Shown here one piece after another: positions 11,634 through 22,373 of a stretch of DNA of 64,000 nt. Positions within the stretch are counted from its first letter, which is position 1. Every line of letters starts with the position of its first letter. The stretch spans positions 496,001 through 560,000 of the forward strand of contig SPDT01000004.1 in NCBI GenBank assembly GCA_008477525.1, given 5' to 3'. Under the pieces are notes generated by a model, which did no database searches, was not told the origin of the DNA, and saw only the letters and a list, made by a program, of their open reading frames with translations. This DNA comes from Hypomyces perniciosus. Lineage: Eukaryota > Ascomycota > Sordariomycetes > Hypocreales > Hypocreaceae. The position numbers and the translations under genes are program-made.

Positions 11634-12341
11634 TCAGATCCTCATAGTTCTACCGTCAATCCCCTCACTTCTCGGAAGGCTAACATAGCCAAGTGGAGAG
11701 TAGTTGGGCTGCACTTGGGGAGATATTGGGGGGGCATCATAGCCCTGCTCGCCTCCGTGTGGTGATGCTGGCAGCCGAAAGATTGAGGGGGAAGATGATG
11801 GCGGTGCTTTGGGACTCCTATTGCCTGGTAGCCTCTTGGCTAGGGAATCAGCCTGTGGCTTATGCTGCGTTTGGGCGTTCTGGTTGTCTGCCTCGTTGAG
11901 AGACTGCTGCGACTGCATAGCATCAGTTTCTTCGAGCCAATGGGAGTGATGCTCGCTTGCGTATCGTTTCTTCCTGGCTTTCGCTACACTTGGCTTTTGC
12001 TCGTGTGATACCTGCTGGGACTTTTCAGATGCATCGTCCTCAGTGCTAGGAGGACCAAGTCTCCCTGATGATTGTGACAGAGCAGGGGAACGAGAGCCCG
12101 TGGAGTGAGATTGAAGGCCGTCTGGCGCTCTCAAGCGTTGAATTTCAGGGCTATCTGGTGTGTCTTGCTCGACATTAGTGGCATTTTGCTCATGTATTTC
12201 CTTCTGGGATAGAATCGATCCATTCGAAGTGGGAGGCTGAGAGGTGCCGCTTTCATACAACTCCGCGCCATCAGATCCGAGGATCCAGGAGGCATCTAGA
12301 AGAGAGGCTTGAGTTCTTTGCTTTCGACGTCGGTTTACCAT
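11634..12341 (-). CDS. Hypothetical low-complexity ORF, possible 5' exon of the vWA gene
   Basis: An open frame of 235 aa starting with a basic patch (NRRRKQR) and continuing as Ser/Pro/Gln-rich, probably disordered sequence with a second basic stretch (KARKKRY). No domain is recognised. It lies on the same strand, about 250 bp upstream of the vWA gene start, and is divergent from the CorA-like gene. It may be a separate small gene. Alternatively a GTGAGG donor near its 3' end could splice to an AG (GAGCAG) about 40 bp upstream of the vWA ATG in a compatible phase, which would extend that protein to about 1,200 aa. I cannot decide between these from sequence. Confidence 0.4.
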   Translation of the reverse strand: MVNRRRKQRTQASLLDASWILGSDGAELYESGTSQPPTSNGSILSQKEIHEQNATNVEQDTPDSPEIQRLRAPDGLQSHSTGSRSPALSQSSGRLGPPSTEDDASEKSQQVSHEQKPSVAKARKKRYASEHHSHWLEETDAMQSQQSLNEADNQNAQTQHKPQADSLAKRLPGNRSPKAPPSSSPSIFRLPASPHGGEQGYDAPPISPQVQPNYSPLGYVSLPRSEGIDGRTMRI

Positions 12342-12733
12342 GGTGTTCCCAAGTATGGTGGAGCTTGGAAGAATATGAGATTGAATGGAACAGCTCTCGG
12401 TTTCAGAGGATCAAAATGAACGGTGTGATGAGGGGTCGGGTCGGCCCATGAATGGGCTGAACTGGGGTATTGCCTTCATATCGAATTGGAGGCCGCAATA
12501 GATGCGCAGCCCCGATGAGACTGCGTCCTTGGGTTCCCATGGCACCCCTTGGCAGTGCGCCACCAGCAGATCTAGACCTGTCATCCTCCCGGGAGTCCCT
12601 AGGTATAGAGAGAGTAGTCAATAGATATCCTCACATGGATTCTCGATGTTCCTCTTGAGACAGGGAGACACCTCGCGGAACAGCTTCATGCTAACGACTA
12701 CATTATTTACCAGTATTTCCATCAATGTTCACC
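12342..12733. other. Divergent promoter between hypothetical ORF and CorA-like gene
   Basis: About 390 bp between divergent starts at 12341 (-) and 12734 (+). No repeats or other distinct elements seen. Confidence 0.45.
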
Positions 12734-14650
12734 ATGGCCCAGTCATACAAGGCGAGCTATGCCCCTGAACTGTCAGTCAATCAATATTCATGAAACGCAG
12801 ATAGACTTTGCAGCTAAAGACCAAACCCCAGAGAGCACACAAAGTCAATTGCACTATCCTTCAAAGGCTTCCGTCTGTCTGACCTGTCGGAGTCTACGGA
12901 TATCACTCGTGTCACTTGTCACCCAGGGTCACCAAGCCAGGAATCACCCCTCACATGCCAGGCCGATATCCATTCACTTGTGAGCCGTCTAGCCCCTATC
13001 TGGTCATCAAGAAGTAGACAACTTGGAGCTAACCTTGCCAGCCTAAAGATGACAATTCTCCCTACTACCAGCTCTTGTTCGTCGACACCTCTGCGTTCGC
13101 CCAGTTACAAAAGCCATTAATATGTCTAATTACCTCCTTAGTTTTATTTACAAGTATCTGGTTCACAAGCCCTCAGACCCTGTACCCGATGCCGCAAACA
13201 GACTCCGTATCTCTGGTGCGTGTTTCGAGAGTCTCGCAAATCATCTGATACTGCCGGCGGCATTCATCTTTGCTCTCACCCGTCACTATCTGCCAAACGG
13301 ACGAGGGTCTCGCAGGCTACAACTCGCCGAGTCAACCGTCTTTGACTTCTGGTATTTCTTACCAGTTCGAGTCCAGGTCGAAACTGGAGCTTCCTTTGAG
13401 ACTGTGAATGACCAGGACGCAAGCCAAATGAACCCGTTCCACAAGCTTCATCTTCCTGACGTAAAGCTGGACATTCGCCGATCATGTGTTGGCATCTTCT
13501 CCCGCGTCGATCCAGTTGCCAAACGCTTCACTTTTGTGGCTCTCGATTTTATGGACGGACGCTGGTCGAGGGTCGCCCTCGAACCCAAAGAGCGCATAAC
13601 TGAAGTCCTGAACCGGAGAACCCAGACGGAAGGCCAATTTGGACGAGAGTATTGCGTGCATCTCGTGTATCTCAGCAGCGCCGCTCGCTGGTGGACTAAT
13701 TCGCTCAACAGTGTCAACCTACAGCTCATTGCGTACGAACAGAGACTGCAGATCGAACTGGACAGCGAAGACACAACACCAGAGTCGGTGCTGACGGAGT
13801 TGAACCAGGCGTTGCATTCTATCGCAGCGCATCTTCAACGCTATCTATCAGAACTAAAGTCACTGCAGGCTATTGTAACAGAGTTATCGGCGGACTACGG
13901 TTCTGTTCACAAGGAAGAGATATCGGCTGGGGCTCTCGAAGACTTTGAGCAGGCTACTCGTGGCTTCAGCCAGGTCTCGTCGCAGGTAGAGGCGGCCCAC
14001 GATTTTGCGCTGGAGCTTGAGAAGAAGACTCAGAATATCCTGGCTCTGGTAAGTAGGATGTTTCTATTCATTAACACCAGCCTAATAGAAAACTTTATGT
14101 GATTGAGCCTCGCTGGGCGTTGGGGACTACGTTCTAACTATAAGATCAGCTATTCAACCGCATACAAATCAACAGCGACAGGCTTCTAGTCGCCAATGGA
14201 CAGGCAATGCAAGCCATTCTCAGAGCTATGCAAGAAGATGCCAGTCTTGGACGGAGGATGGCCAAGGAATCCCACATTCTCGCACAGGAGATGAAGAAAG
14301 ACAGCATTGCGATGAAGACAGTAAGACCTCTCGATTCTACGATTCCTGGGTGACGCTGACTGTTGAAGATTGCCATTGTGACCATGTTTTTCCTTCCTGG
14401 TGCTACTTTTGCTGTGAGTAGTACCTGTTTACAGCGATAGCGGCCTCATCTTGCGAGACCGAGGACTAACAGCATATAGGCACTCTTATCGATGCCGTTC
14501 TTCGCTGACGACGAATGGATGGGAAATGCATCGAGATTCTGGCTACGGGTCGTACTCTCAGTGCCATCCACCGCTGCTTGCTTTCTTTTCTATAGGATGT
14601 GGAGGAAGCGAGCACAGAAGCTGGCTCGCGAAGATGAAGAGGGACAATAA
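12734..14650 (+). CDS. CorA-like two-helix membrane protein
   Basis: Belongs to the large fungal group of CorA-like (Mg2+ transporter-like) proteins whose role is mostly unknown. Seven exons (12734-12771, 12820-12979, 13042-13123, 13177-14048, 14150-14320, 14369-14413, 14480-14650) join in phase to 512 aa. A soluble N-terminal domain (from MAQSYKASYAPEL to FWYFLPVRV) is followed by long helices (about 290-440, with QAMQAILRAMQEDASLG and AQEMKKDSIAMKTIAIV). Two closely spaced membrane helices follow: one around TMFFLPGATFAALLSMPFF, spanning the last intron, and FWLRVVLSVPSTAACFLF. The MFFLP loop is typical of this group; the bacterial CorA GMN signature is absent, so cation transport is unproven. 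The 3' half is secure. The first three exons were found by frame continuity and good splice sites (GTGAGC donor, GCTAAC branch) and are somewhat less certain. Confidence 0.8.
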
Positions 14651-15129
14651 AACAGGGATATAATACTATAACAAAATAGTAAAGTTCCTAGTCTTCTGTC
14701 AGTTAACTGTCTAATAAGATACAAATCTTTTATGGTCCATATTTTATTTGGTCACCCGCTTGCATCCTGAGAAGCACTCGCCTATAAGACAAAATGGCCA
14801 TGTAAGCTGATTAGATCTACTTCACACCCCAAGAGGGATTCGGGAAGAGAAGTGGTGTGTCAAAGAGACGGGTAATACAGTGCGGATAGGGGAGGAAAGT
14901 ATCGTCTCTGATGATAACGGCTCATCGTGCCAGACAAGTTCGCGGACAATTGTAAAGTACCTCATCGTCAGCTAGAACAAACAGACTTGTCAACTTACCC
15001 TCAGAAGAGACTATTTTGCCCAAGAACCCAGAAAACACCCTTTTTCTTTATCCCATGGTTGTTTGCTAAACAGCTAGCCTCCCAATGCTTTGTATGGTCA
15101 CCATGCCGTCATTCCCCTGAAAACACCAT
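14651..15129. other. Convergent 3' spacer
   Basis: About 480 bp between the ends of the CorA-like gene (+) and mdm20 (-). AT-rich just after 14650, as expected for 3' UTRs; nothing else seen. Confidence 0.5.
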
Positions 15130-18100
15130 TTATGCCCATTTGACCTGCAGCCATCCCTTAACATTCTCCTTCCAGCCGTTAATCAAATCGGGCAATGAGC
15201 CCTCGCTGAGAATGCTCCCGAAATCATGTTCACCATCAAAGATCCACCGCTTAAGCTTAAGCTCGAAATCCCGCGACATGACGTCGGCCTTCAACGCCGT
15301 TATCCACCCTTGGCCCTCTTTGAGCGCCGTTTCCGCTGCCGACTGCAAATTTTTCATTTGTGACACAACCTCTTTTGGAAGGCTACTCTTTCCTGAGCGA
15401 TCGCGTTCCTTTTCTCGTTCGTTGAAGCTCAGGGTCCACTGTGTTGTTAGCTTGATCGCAATAGCTGTGTCTCGGAACATGGCAATGCTATGCATCGAGC
15501 CCAACTTCGCAATGGTGTTCTCTATGGGGGACTCGTCGTGGCGTAAAATTTGGACACGCTGGCTTTCCAATGCAATCCTCAAGGCGTCCACCAGTTGGTC
15601 CAAGATGTTGAGCAGAGGAGCAGATCGATCGAAGCCGACGCACAAGGTAATCAAGGTGCTGAGCAAGCTAATGGCCTCAAAGTACACCATTTCCGACGAC
15701 GTGAAGTCGCCATCAGATCCGGCTAGAAACTTGGGGAAGGAATTGCTGAGCCTACTCATAGTCTCAATGATAAAGATATTGTCAGTTTCGGAACCCGCCG
15801 TTGCTATCTTATAACCCGAGGGAGGTTTGTAGCATAGCAGGTCATGGAAGGTCTCTGACAAGAGCGATAAGTGGCAGCGACGGTTCTAGAAGTTGGGATA
15901 TTAGCTTCCATGCTCACAACCTGGGAATCGAGTTTGCCTACCGACGGAGCTGGGCCAATGCGAAGGTTCAAGTACATTGCCTGATTAGTACTGCTGGCCC
16001 AGGACGGAAATGATCCGTAATCAATCACTTCCTTGAGGCATACATCATCGTCTACTTCATCTACTAGCACGTTAGCTTGTCGGATTCCAACGCAAATAGA
16101 GGAGGCACATCTCCTACAAAATCGTGGATCAGTCAACAGCTCTCCTGATGACAGCCCTAAGAACCTCTCGGCTCTTCTGCCCTCAACCAAGCTCATCACT
16201 CGTGTGCAGCTTGCTCGAAGATTGTTAATGTAGTTTGGCACCCCCATCACACTGCTGTAGCTCCCTGCCTCGAACGAATCGATCAGTCGCCGTGGCATCC
16301 GTAGCTTCAGAGAAACGTGATAATGCGACTTAATCAGGTCCATAAAGTGTGAGCCCCAGTCGTCGGATTGAGATGTCAGTACAGGGCATATTGTTGATAG
16401 GCGGTCGTAAAATATGGGACCTAGGGAGTCAATAATGGTCCGTTTGACGCCGATGCCATTCCAAATTTCACAAGCTCGGTAAGCTGAACCGAGAAATAGG
16501 TGTAGTTGTACTAAAATAAGAGACAGTTGGCTGTGTGCAGAGCTTTTAGCCAGTTGGTCCTCGAGTAAAAGGACTGCATGCAGCAGATGGCGCGTTGCTG
16601 TTGAGGACAACCGTACATCGACCCTTTGAGAACCGCGAAAGGCCATATTGAGACTGCAAAAGGCTATCAGAATTGAAAGCTCGGGCAGTATCTCCTCCGC
16701 AATTTTGGAATCTCCGTCTGATTTTGTGACAGAACTGTGGAAGTCTGCTCCAGTTCGAGAAAGGCGTGATAGGCATGTCTGGCAGACATCTGAGCCGACT
16801 TCGGACTCACAGATTGTACAACGCAACCTGCTATCTTGATCTAAGGAACGCGAGCGCATCGACCCGGGCGTTAGGGAGAAGTATTGGGTCTTCAGTGCCA
16901 GAAGACGTATCCTGGCTGATCCAAGATCATCTGAACCTGCTTTCGACAGTTGAGGCAGATGATCAAATGCCAAGTGCTTCAAGCCCGACAAGTCGAGTTT
17001 CTCCAGAAAGTCTTTAATATCATTGAAGCACGCTGCACTAGTAGCTTGATCATTTATGTAGTTGATCAATTCTCGGAGCCGCAGGGATGTAGGGTGGCCA
17101 TCCTTCAAATCATTCTCATCAGGACCTAGATTGAACGCAGCTGAAACGCGGGCCAACAACACATTGCGTCTGTACATGGGCCGTAAGTTTTTGGATGCCA
17201 GTAGTTTTGCGAGTAGTTCTCGAACATTATCTTGGGCACTAAAACGGGTCAGAGGAAAGTGATCAGGATTGGGACCATAGTGATGAGCACTTACTCTAGG
17301 TCGACTCCCTTGAGGTGGCCTGCGGCTGAAATGAGGTGTTGCCAGATTACAATGTCCGAGGCGAGCAATGTAGGCTGGCCATCACCGTCCGTATCGGATA
17401 AGCAGTCTCGACAAAGTCTGAATACAGACGCCCAGCCACCTTCTCGACTATACTTAGCGGTGGCGCGTAGGAGCAATTCTTTCCGACCGAGGCGGAACTG
17501 TACGACGGGGGAGAAAACAGGACTTGATACAAGTTTCTCGAAGTCTGCTGCGGTGCCGTGGGTCTCCACGATATCATATAGAAGAAGGACCTCCTCTTCC
17601 GTCTGGATTCCCCGGGATGGCACTTTCGAGGGCCCATCATCCGGTGTTGCTTCTGCCTAGCAAGAGGGCTGTTAGGACTGCAACGGGTGCGGGATGGAAA
17701 GCCATGCATTACCTGTTCCGTTATCTGGGCAGCCCGCTCAACCTGCTTCTGGGCCAATGTGCCATAAAGTTTCCGTTTCTCCGGCGGTGTTTGAGAACTT
17801 GTCTAGACAAGGTGTTAGTTCGTGACTCGGGCATTTGCAGCTATGCAACGAGGAGACAGAACCGACAGAAAGCATGTGTGTGATGACGATATTCCAGAAC
17901 AGAAAAGCCCTGTCTTGAGGAAAGGATCTATCGACAATGGCTGCAATCTGCATTTTGTTAGTTTCATGGCCATCACTGTTTCTTTCTAAGATGAACGGCA
18001 TTACCTGCTGGGCGCTGGTCAAGTCCCAGTGTAGCAAGCATGATTCCAAGCAACGGGTAGCAACATTCTTGTCCTTTGGCGCAGCCTTTACAGCCCGCAC

Positions 18101-18492
18101 TCTCAACGGACCCAATGTCTCTGCAAACTCATCTTCGTGGATGAACTTCAGCGTGGCCCATTCCAGCAAGTCAATTGCATCCGCGTCTTTGACAACCGTG
18201 CCGTTCTTGACATACTGCCAGACAGCAGAGACGGCTGCAAATTTGGCGCTGGGGTCATCAAGTTGGCTCTCTGCAAAGATCTTGACAATCTGAGTCACAC
18301 AATATAGGGTCAGCTCTCACAGATCAAGAGTAAGATTGCGGATTCCACGGAGCTGACCTCGTAATACTGATCATTCAGGGTCCTGGCTCGCTTCTCAGCC
18401 AGACGGATGACTACAGGCCAGTTGCCATCTTGAAAGGCGGACTGGAGTTGGAGATCGACCCCGTTCTTGAGGCGAGGGCCCTGGCGATTCAT
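15130..18492 (-). CDS. mdm20: NatB N-terminal acetyltransferase auxiliary subunit Mdm20/NAA25
   Basis: Auxiliary, ribosome-anchoring subunit of NatB, which with the catalytic Nat3/NAA20 acetylates N termini starting Met-Asp, Met-Glu, Met-Asn and Met-Gln. Loss in yeast disturbs tropomyosin and actin cables. Seven exons (18492-18358, 18289-18005, 17947-17867, 17802-17713, 17656-17295, 17238-15942, 15885-15130) close in phase to 1,001 aa, the usual size for fungal Mdm20. The N terminus has the TPR-like helical repeats of the family (LQLQSAFQDGNWPVVIRLAE, RTLNDQYYE). The middle has FNDIKDFLEKLD, CTICESEVGSDVCQTCL and a helix-rich solenoid with LLLEDQLAKS and YRACEIWNGIGVK. For intron 6 I chose donor GTAGGC (15941), giving 61 bp, over two 32-35 bp alternatives that are too short. 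Intron 2 (57 bp) also reads through in frame. Confidence 0.9.
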
Positions 18493-19017
18493 GAGAGCGT
18501 GTGCTTGACTTTCTTTCTCGGAACAGGAGGGAGACTCGACTCAATCAGATATGTGAGCCTTGTTGGAGGGGTCAAATTGGCATGAGAGCATCTGGCGCAA
18601 GGCTGCGAAACGGGTGTGGCGTCCCCACCATTGTGGCTGTCAGTGTGGCGCGCATTTTATATCCCTAACACGAGGCTACGTTCGACAGACGCCAGCGATT
18701 CATGCTGATCACCCTTGCAATTGACTCGCATGTTGTCTCGTTGGCATTCGAGAACAGCCTCTCGGAGAATACTACAGCCATTGGGGATTATACAAGACCT
18801 CCCACTAAAGACACCAAACCCAACGGGAGGCCAATGTCCCATATCAAATATCTCACCCATGCCTTTCCACAATTACATGCTATTATTGTACAATGTTGTT
18901 TGTCGGTCGTATCTCGTAGCGTTTTAGAGTTGAGTGAGTGTTTATGCGATTCCCAAGCACTTTGGCGGCATCGTTTCGCGCAATCACCATCTTCAATCCT
19001 GGAAGCCTCAGGGTCCC
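18493..19017. other. Spacer: mdm20 promoter / cox23 3' end
   Basis: About 525 bp between the mdm20 start and the cox23 stop, both on the minus strand. No distinct element seen. Confidence 0.45.
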
Positions 19018-19460
19018 TCACCAAAGCCGACCAGACTCCTTTCTTCGGCGCTCGGTCTATGCAATTGATTAGCAATCCCATCTCTCATCGAAAGAAACCC
19101 AACGAAAGTTTCGCGCGTCGACATACCCAAGCCTGCTTGCAATCACGATACGCCCTAGACACAGTTCAGTATCCCAACCATGGCTGTCAAATATCCGACA
19201 TACTGAAAATATTCACCACACATGGACTTGTCTCCGTTATTTCGGTATAGGCACTTGTAGCTTCGCTGCGCAGCTTCCTGGCACGGATCGTAGTACTCGC
19301 TCTTCGACTTGCTGTGCGGTGGTTAGCCGTTAGAGTCAGTCATGCCACAGTGTGAGGCTGATGCGCCAGCTTGCCTTTCAAACTTTTGCTTCGTCTCGTC
19401 ATTCCAAGGTTCCGCCTTGGACTCTTGCGACGTCGAAGCCATCCCTTCTGTGTTGGACAT
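19018..19460 (-). CDS. cox23: Mitochondrial twin-Cx9C protein Cox23
   Basis: Intermembrane-space protein needed for cytochrome c oxidase assembly in yeast, imported through the Mia40 disulfide relay. Four short exons (19460-19375, 19311-19204, 19154-19127, 19056-19018) give 86 aa. The twin Cx9C hairpin is complete: C-QEAAQRSYK-C and C-GEYFQAYRD-C, each with exactly nine residues between cysteines. YYDPC and LYRNNGDKSMC around it, and the C-terminal TERRRKESGRLW, are typical of Cox23. Intron 1 has a GC donor (AG|GCAAGC) and CAG acceptor, a GC-AG intron; no GT donor is available that keeps the frame. All four exons are needed to build the motif, which strongly supports the model. The ATG used (19460) is the first in frame; a second Met is six residues on. 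Confidence 0.93.
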
Positions 19461-20100
19461 GTTGTGCTTTCGAAGTGGTTGATGTGAAAAGAGTTGATGT
19501 TGTCGGATGATTGTCGGCAACAAGTGCCTTATTTGGAGAAATAGTGCAAAATACCTACTATCTCCCAAGCTACTATAGGTACGAAGTACATACTACGTCA
19601 CTGCCATATGCTCACCAAACATCAATCGTTGCTCTGTATGTATATACTACGAGGGAGCCTGACTGATTTCCCAGTCATCACATGCCAACTGCAGTGGCTT
19701 GGAATTGGTTCGAAGCCACGTTGTAATTCTCTATATTCACAGCCCAGTTAAATTGGTGATCGCGTGTACGAAGTCCTCTATGATGCATATACAGCCGTTA
19801 AAGTCGTGTGGCGCCGAATAACACCAGGGGAACTTCATGTGAGAGGTCAGGTCTGGTGAACATTACGTGATCCCGCGGATTTGTCAACATTTGCAGTGTA
19901 AAGGTTATGTTTATTTTGAATTCTTTTCTTTCTTGCATCTCAGGTTAGGAATAGGACGTCCAACAGTTTCGAGGCCGTGCTCGCTCCTATTCACATATCT
20001 CTGATAACCCCAGTCCTAGCACAATCTCAATTATCCCCTCTGATCAACAAAGAGCTCGAAATTTACCTAGTATCGTGCTGCTGCTGCGGTGTTAGGCACA
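19461..20100. other. Divergent promoter of cox23 and BTB gene 1
   Basis: About 640 bp between divergent starts at 19460 (-) and 20101 (+), with one TAC-N3-GTA motif at 19580-19588. No other element seen. Confidence 0.5.
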
Positions 20101-21266
20101 ATGCCTGGGGTCAGCATCGATCCTGACGGCGATGTCCTTCTCATGTTACCAACTCCCCCTCCAGCAACTTCGGAGGCGGAGTCGAATCCGGACAACACAA
20201 ATGGCGATTCTCTCCAAGATTCCTCCAGCAGTGAGAGAGCCAGCAGTGCACAAGAGGTGCTAGTTTCGTCCAAAGTCCTCTCAATTGCGTCGCCCGTCTT
20301 TAAAGCCATGCTCAATGGCCAGTTCTCTGAGGCCATCGCTCTATCGACAGCAAAGGAAACTCCTCACAAATTACCATATCGACTTCCGCTCCCCGACGAT
20401 GATGCGGAAGCTATGACGTTCCTCTGTAAACTCCTCCATTTCAAAATTGAGGATATTCCGAGTCTCCCCGGCGCCTTAGAGCTTGAGAAGTTGGCCGAGG
20501 TCTGTGATAAGTACCAGTGCACCCCGACTCTCAAATATTGCGGAGCCATCTGGATTCGGAACTGGGTTCTCCATTATGCGACGGTCATTCCAGAGATAGA
20601 TGCCGTTTGCCGCCTTCTTGTATTCGCTTATGTTGCAGATCTGGAGCTCGAATTTGCCGAGATGGCCTGGATACTTCTCCTTCATCACACGGGCCCTTTT
20701 ACAGGAGCTGATAGCCAGACTATGGTCCTGGTCGACCACCCTCTCCTCCACCAGAACGTAGTAGGTAAGTTCGTTGCCGAGTATGAACCTGTTCTCTAGC
20801 CGTCGCTCATGCACCTGTAGCACACCTAGATTTGAGAAGGTCACAATTCTGTGATGAATATCACAAAGCGGCTGTGACGCCATTGACGATCTGGAAATGG
20901 GGGAGTCTTACCCAGGGCTGCTGTCGAGCCGCACCAGGAGTTGCTGCATATGTTGAAGCTTTGCGGGATGAGAAATTGTTCCTGTGCGACCTCCAATTTA
21001 GCGATCACCGATTTCTGGAATTGATTAAACTGGCTAAGCGGCTAAAGCCCATCAAAATGAAGGATAAATGCCATTTTGGGAGGTATTGCGCCTGCTTAAA
21101 CGACCAGAATGGAGACTTCTGGGAACCGATACAGTCGGCCATTGAAGATATACGTTGTAACCAAAATTGGTATGGTTGTCTGGATTGCCTTCGGAAACGA
21201 GAGACCATGGGACATGAGAAGAAATGTCGCATTGAGCATGGCAATGGCGTTGGGGCGGCACGATGA
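20101..21266 (+). CDS. BTB/POZ protein with Cys-rich C-terminal module (copy 1)
   Basis: Fungal BTB-domain protein of unknown partner; such proteins commonly act as dimerising adaptors, some for Cullin-3 ligases. Two exons (20101-20764, 20821-21266; intron in phase 1) give 369 aa. The N terminus IDPDGDVLLML and then EVLVSSKVLSIASPVFKAML (about 60-80) and the helical continuation to about 220 form the BTB region. The second exon encodes a separate module (about 222-369) with LDLRRSQFC, TIWKWGSLTQGCCRAA and a set of cysteines: CAC, then WYGCLDCL, then CRIEH, a spacing that suggests metal binding. The downstream neighbour is a paralogue with the same intron position, so this is a tandem duplication. 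No Kelch, MATH or ankyrin repeats are seen. Confidence 0.85.
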
Positions 21267-22373
21267 AACGGAAACACATCGTCAACCTCTCTCAATAAAG
21301 ATTTGCAGTATTCCAAGGGTGGCAATGTGTGAATTTGGAAACAAAGGCAGATGGCAGCTCGAGCCTAATGTACTGTACAGGTGGCATTGTCATTGATGAG
21401 GGAATGGCAGTGAAGGTTGAAGATTGAAGAGCACACAAACAGATGTCTCACGTGCACGTGATTAGCAGTCCTCATGAATTACTAGGTATTATACAGTCTA
21501 CGGAGTACGAAGTACGAAATACCCCCTGAATTATTCCTTGGCCGTGACTTCTGCCACACTCCTCCGTACGCCGCTTCACTCAAAAGAATGTACGGAGTAC
21601 CCGTTGGTGGGGACTTTCTTAACAGCATCAAAGTAGTATAGCAGTTCTATATAGTATTAGGCTTTAATAAAAGGATATAAAATAATCTATAACCTAATAC
21701 CATCTCAACAGATAAAGGAGGAACTACTTCGTAGAGATAATACAATATAATAATTAAGCTTTAGAAAGCTATGCTGGATAATTATTTTAACTGCTATTAA
21801 ATATTGTATCCTAATAATGTATCTTTGCTGTTTTTTTATTGGCTGTTTATCGTCGTGAAAAGTAGCGCTAATACGAGTAAGGAATAATTCAGGGATAGAC
21901 TGTAGTATGTACTACAGTAAACCCTGTCTATTATATACTTACGGTTAGCTTGGTATTAGTACGGAGTACTACTCCCCTTAAATGAGCTTCTTGAGTCCAT
22001 ATGAGCAAGAGCTGGAGTTGGAGCCCCGGCAGTTGTTCTGTGTCGCTATGTCCATGGAATGCAGTACATACATAGCAGTACTACTATAGTACTACCCGTA
22101 GGTACCGTCAGGCTGTACGGAGTACGAAGTAGTGCTTCATAAGTATTATCTAGATACGAAATATTATTGTGTTTACCCACAGGCTCACTCTTATGGGGGC
22201 CGACTTTAAGTACAGGGTCAGGCTTCAAGGAACTTCGGGCTCATGAATGTACCCCCCATTCACCTGCTTCGTTTACTCCCATTCTACAACCACCAAGTTC
22301 TTCATCACGGCTACGGCCAGTCTACCTAGGTTGATGCATGTCACTTCCAAATCGTACATCCCTATAGGCCAAT
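21267..22373. other. AT-rich spacer between the BTB paralogues
   Basis: About 1.1 kb. From about 21640 to 21830 the sequence is strikingly AT- and TA-rich, unlike the flanking genes, and contains an 8-bp inverted repeat GTATTAGG (21654-21661) / CCTAATAC (21693-21700). TAC-N3-GTA motifs cluster here: 21499-21516, 21591-21600, 21960-21969 and 22115-22131. It could be a decayed transposon or MITE, or RIP-mutated DNA, that accompanied the duplication. No ORF is supported. Confidence 0.55.

Noticed and set aside
14927..15814. 295-codon + strand ORF
   Set aside because: Antisense to the last exon of mdm20; no domain, and the mdm20 phases close perfectly.
19700..19730. GGTTCGA, resembling a tRNA B box
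   Set aside because: No matching A box or cloverleaf arms around it; other B-box-like hits are in exons.
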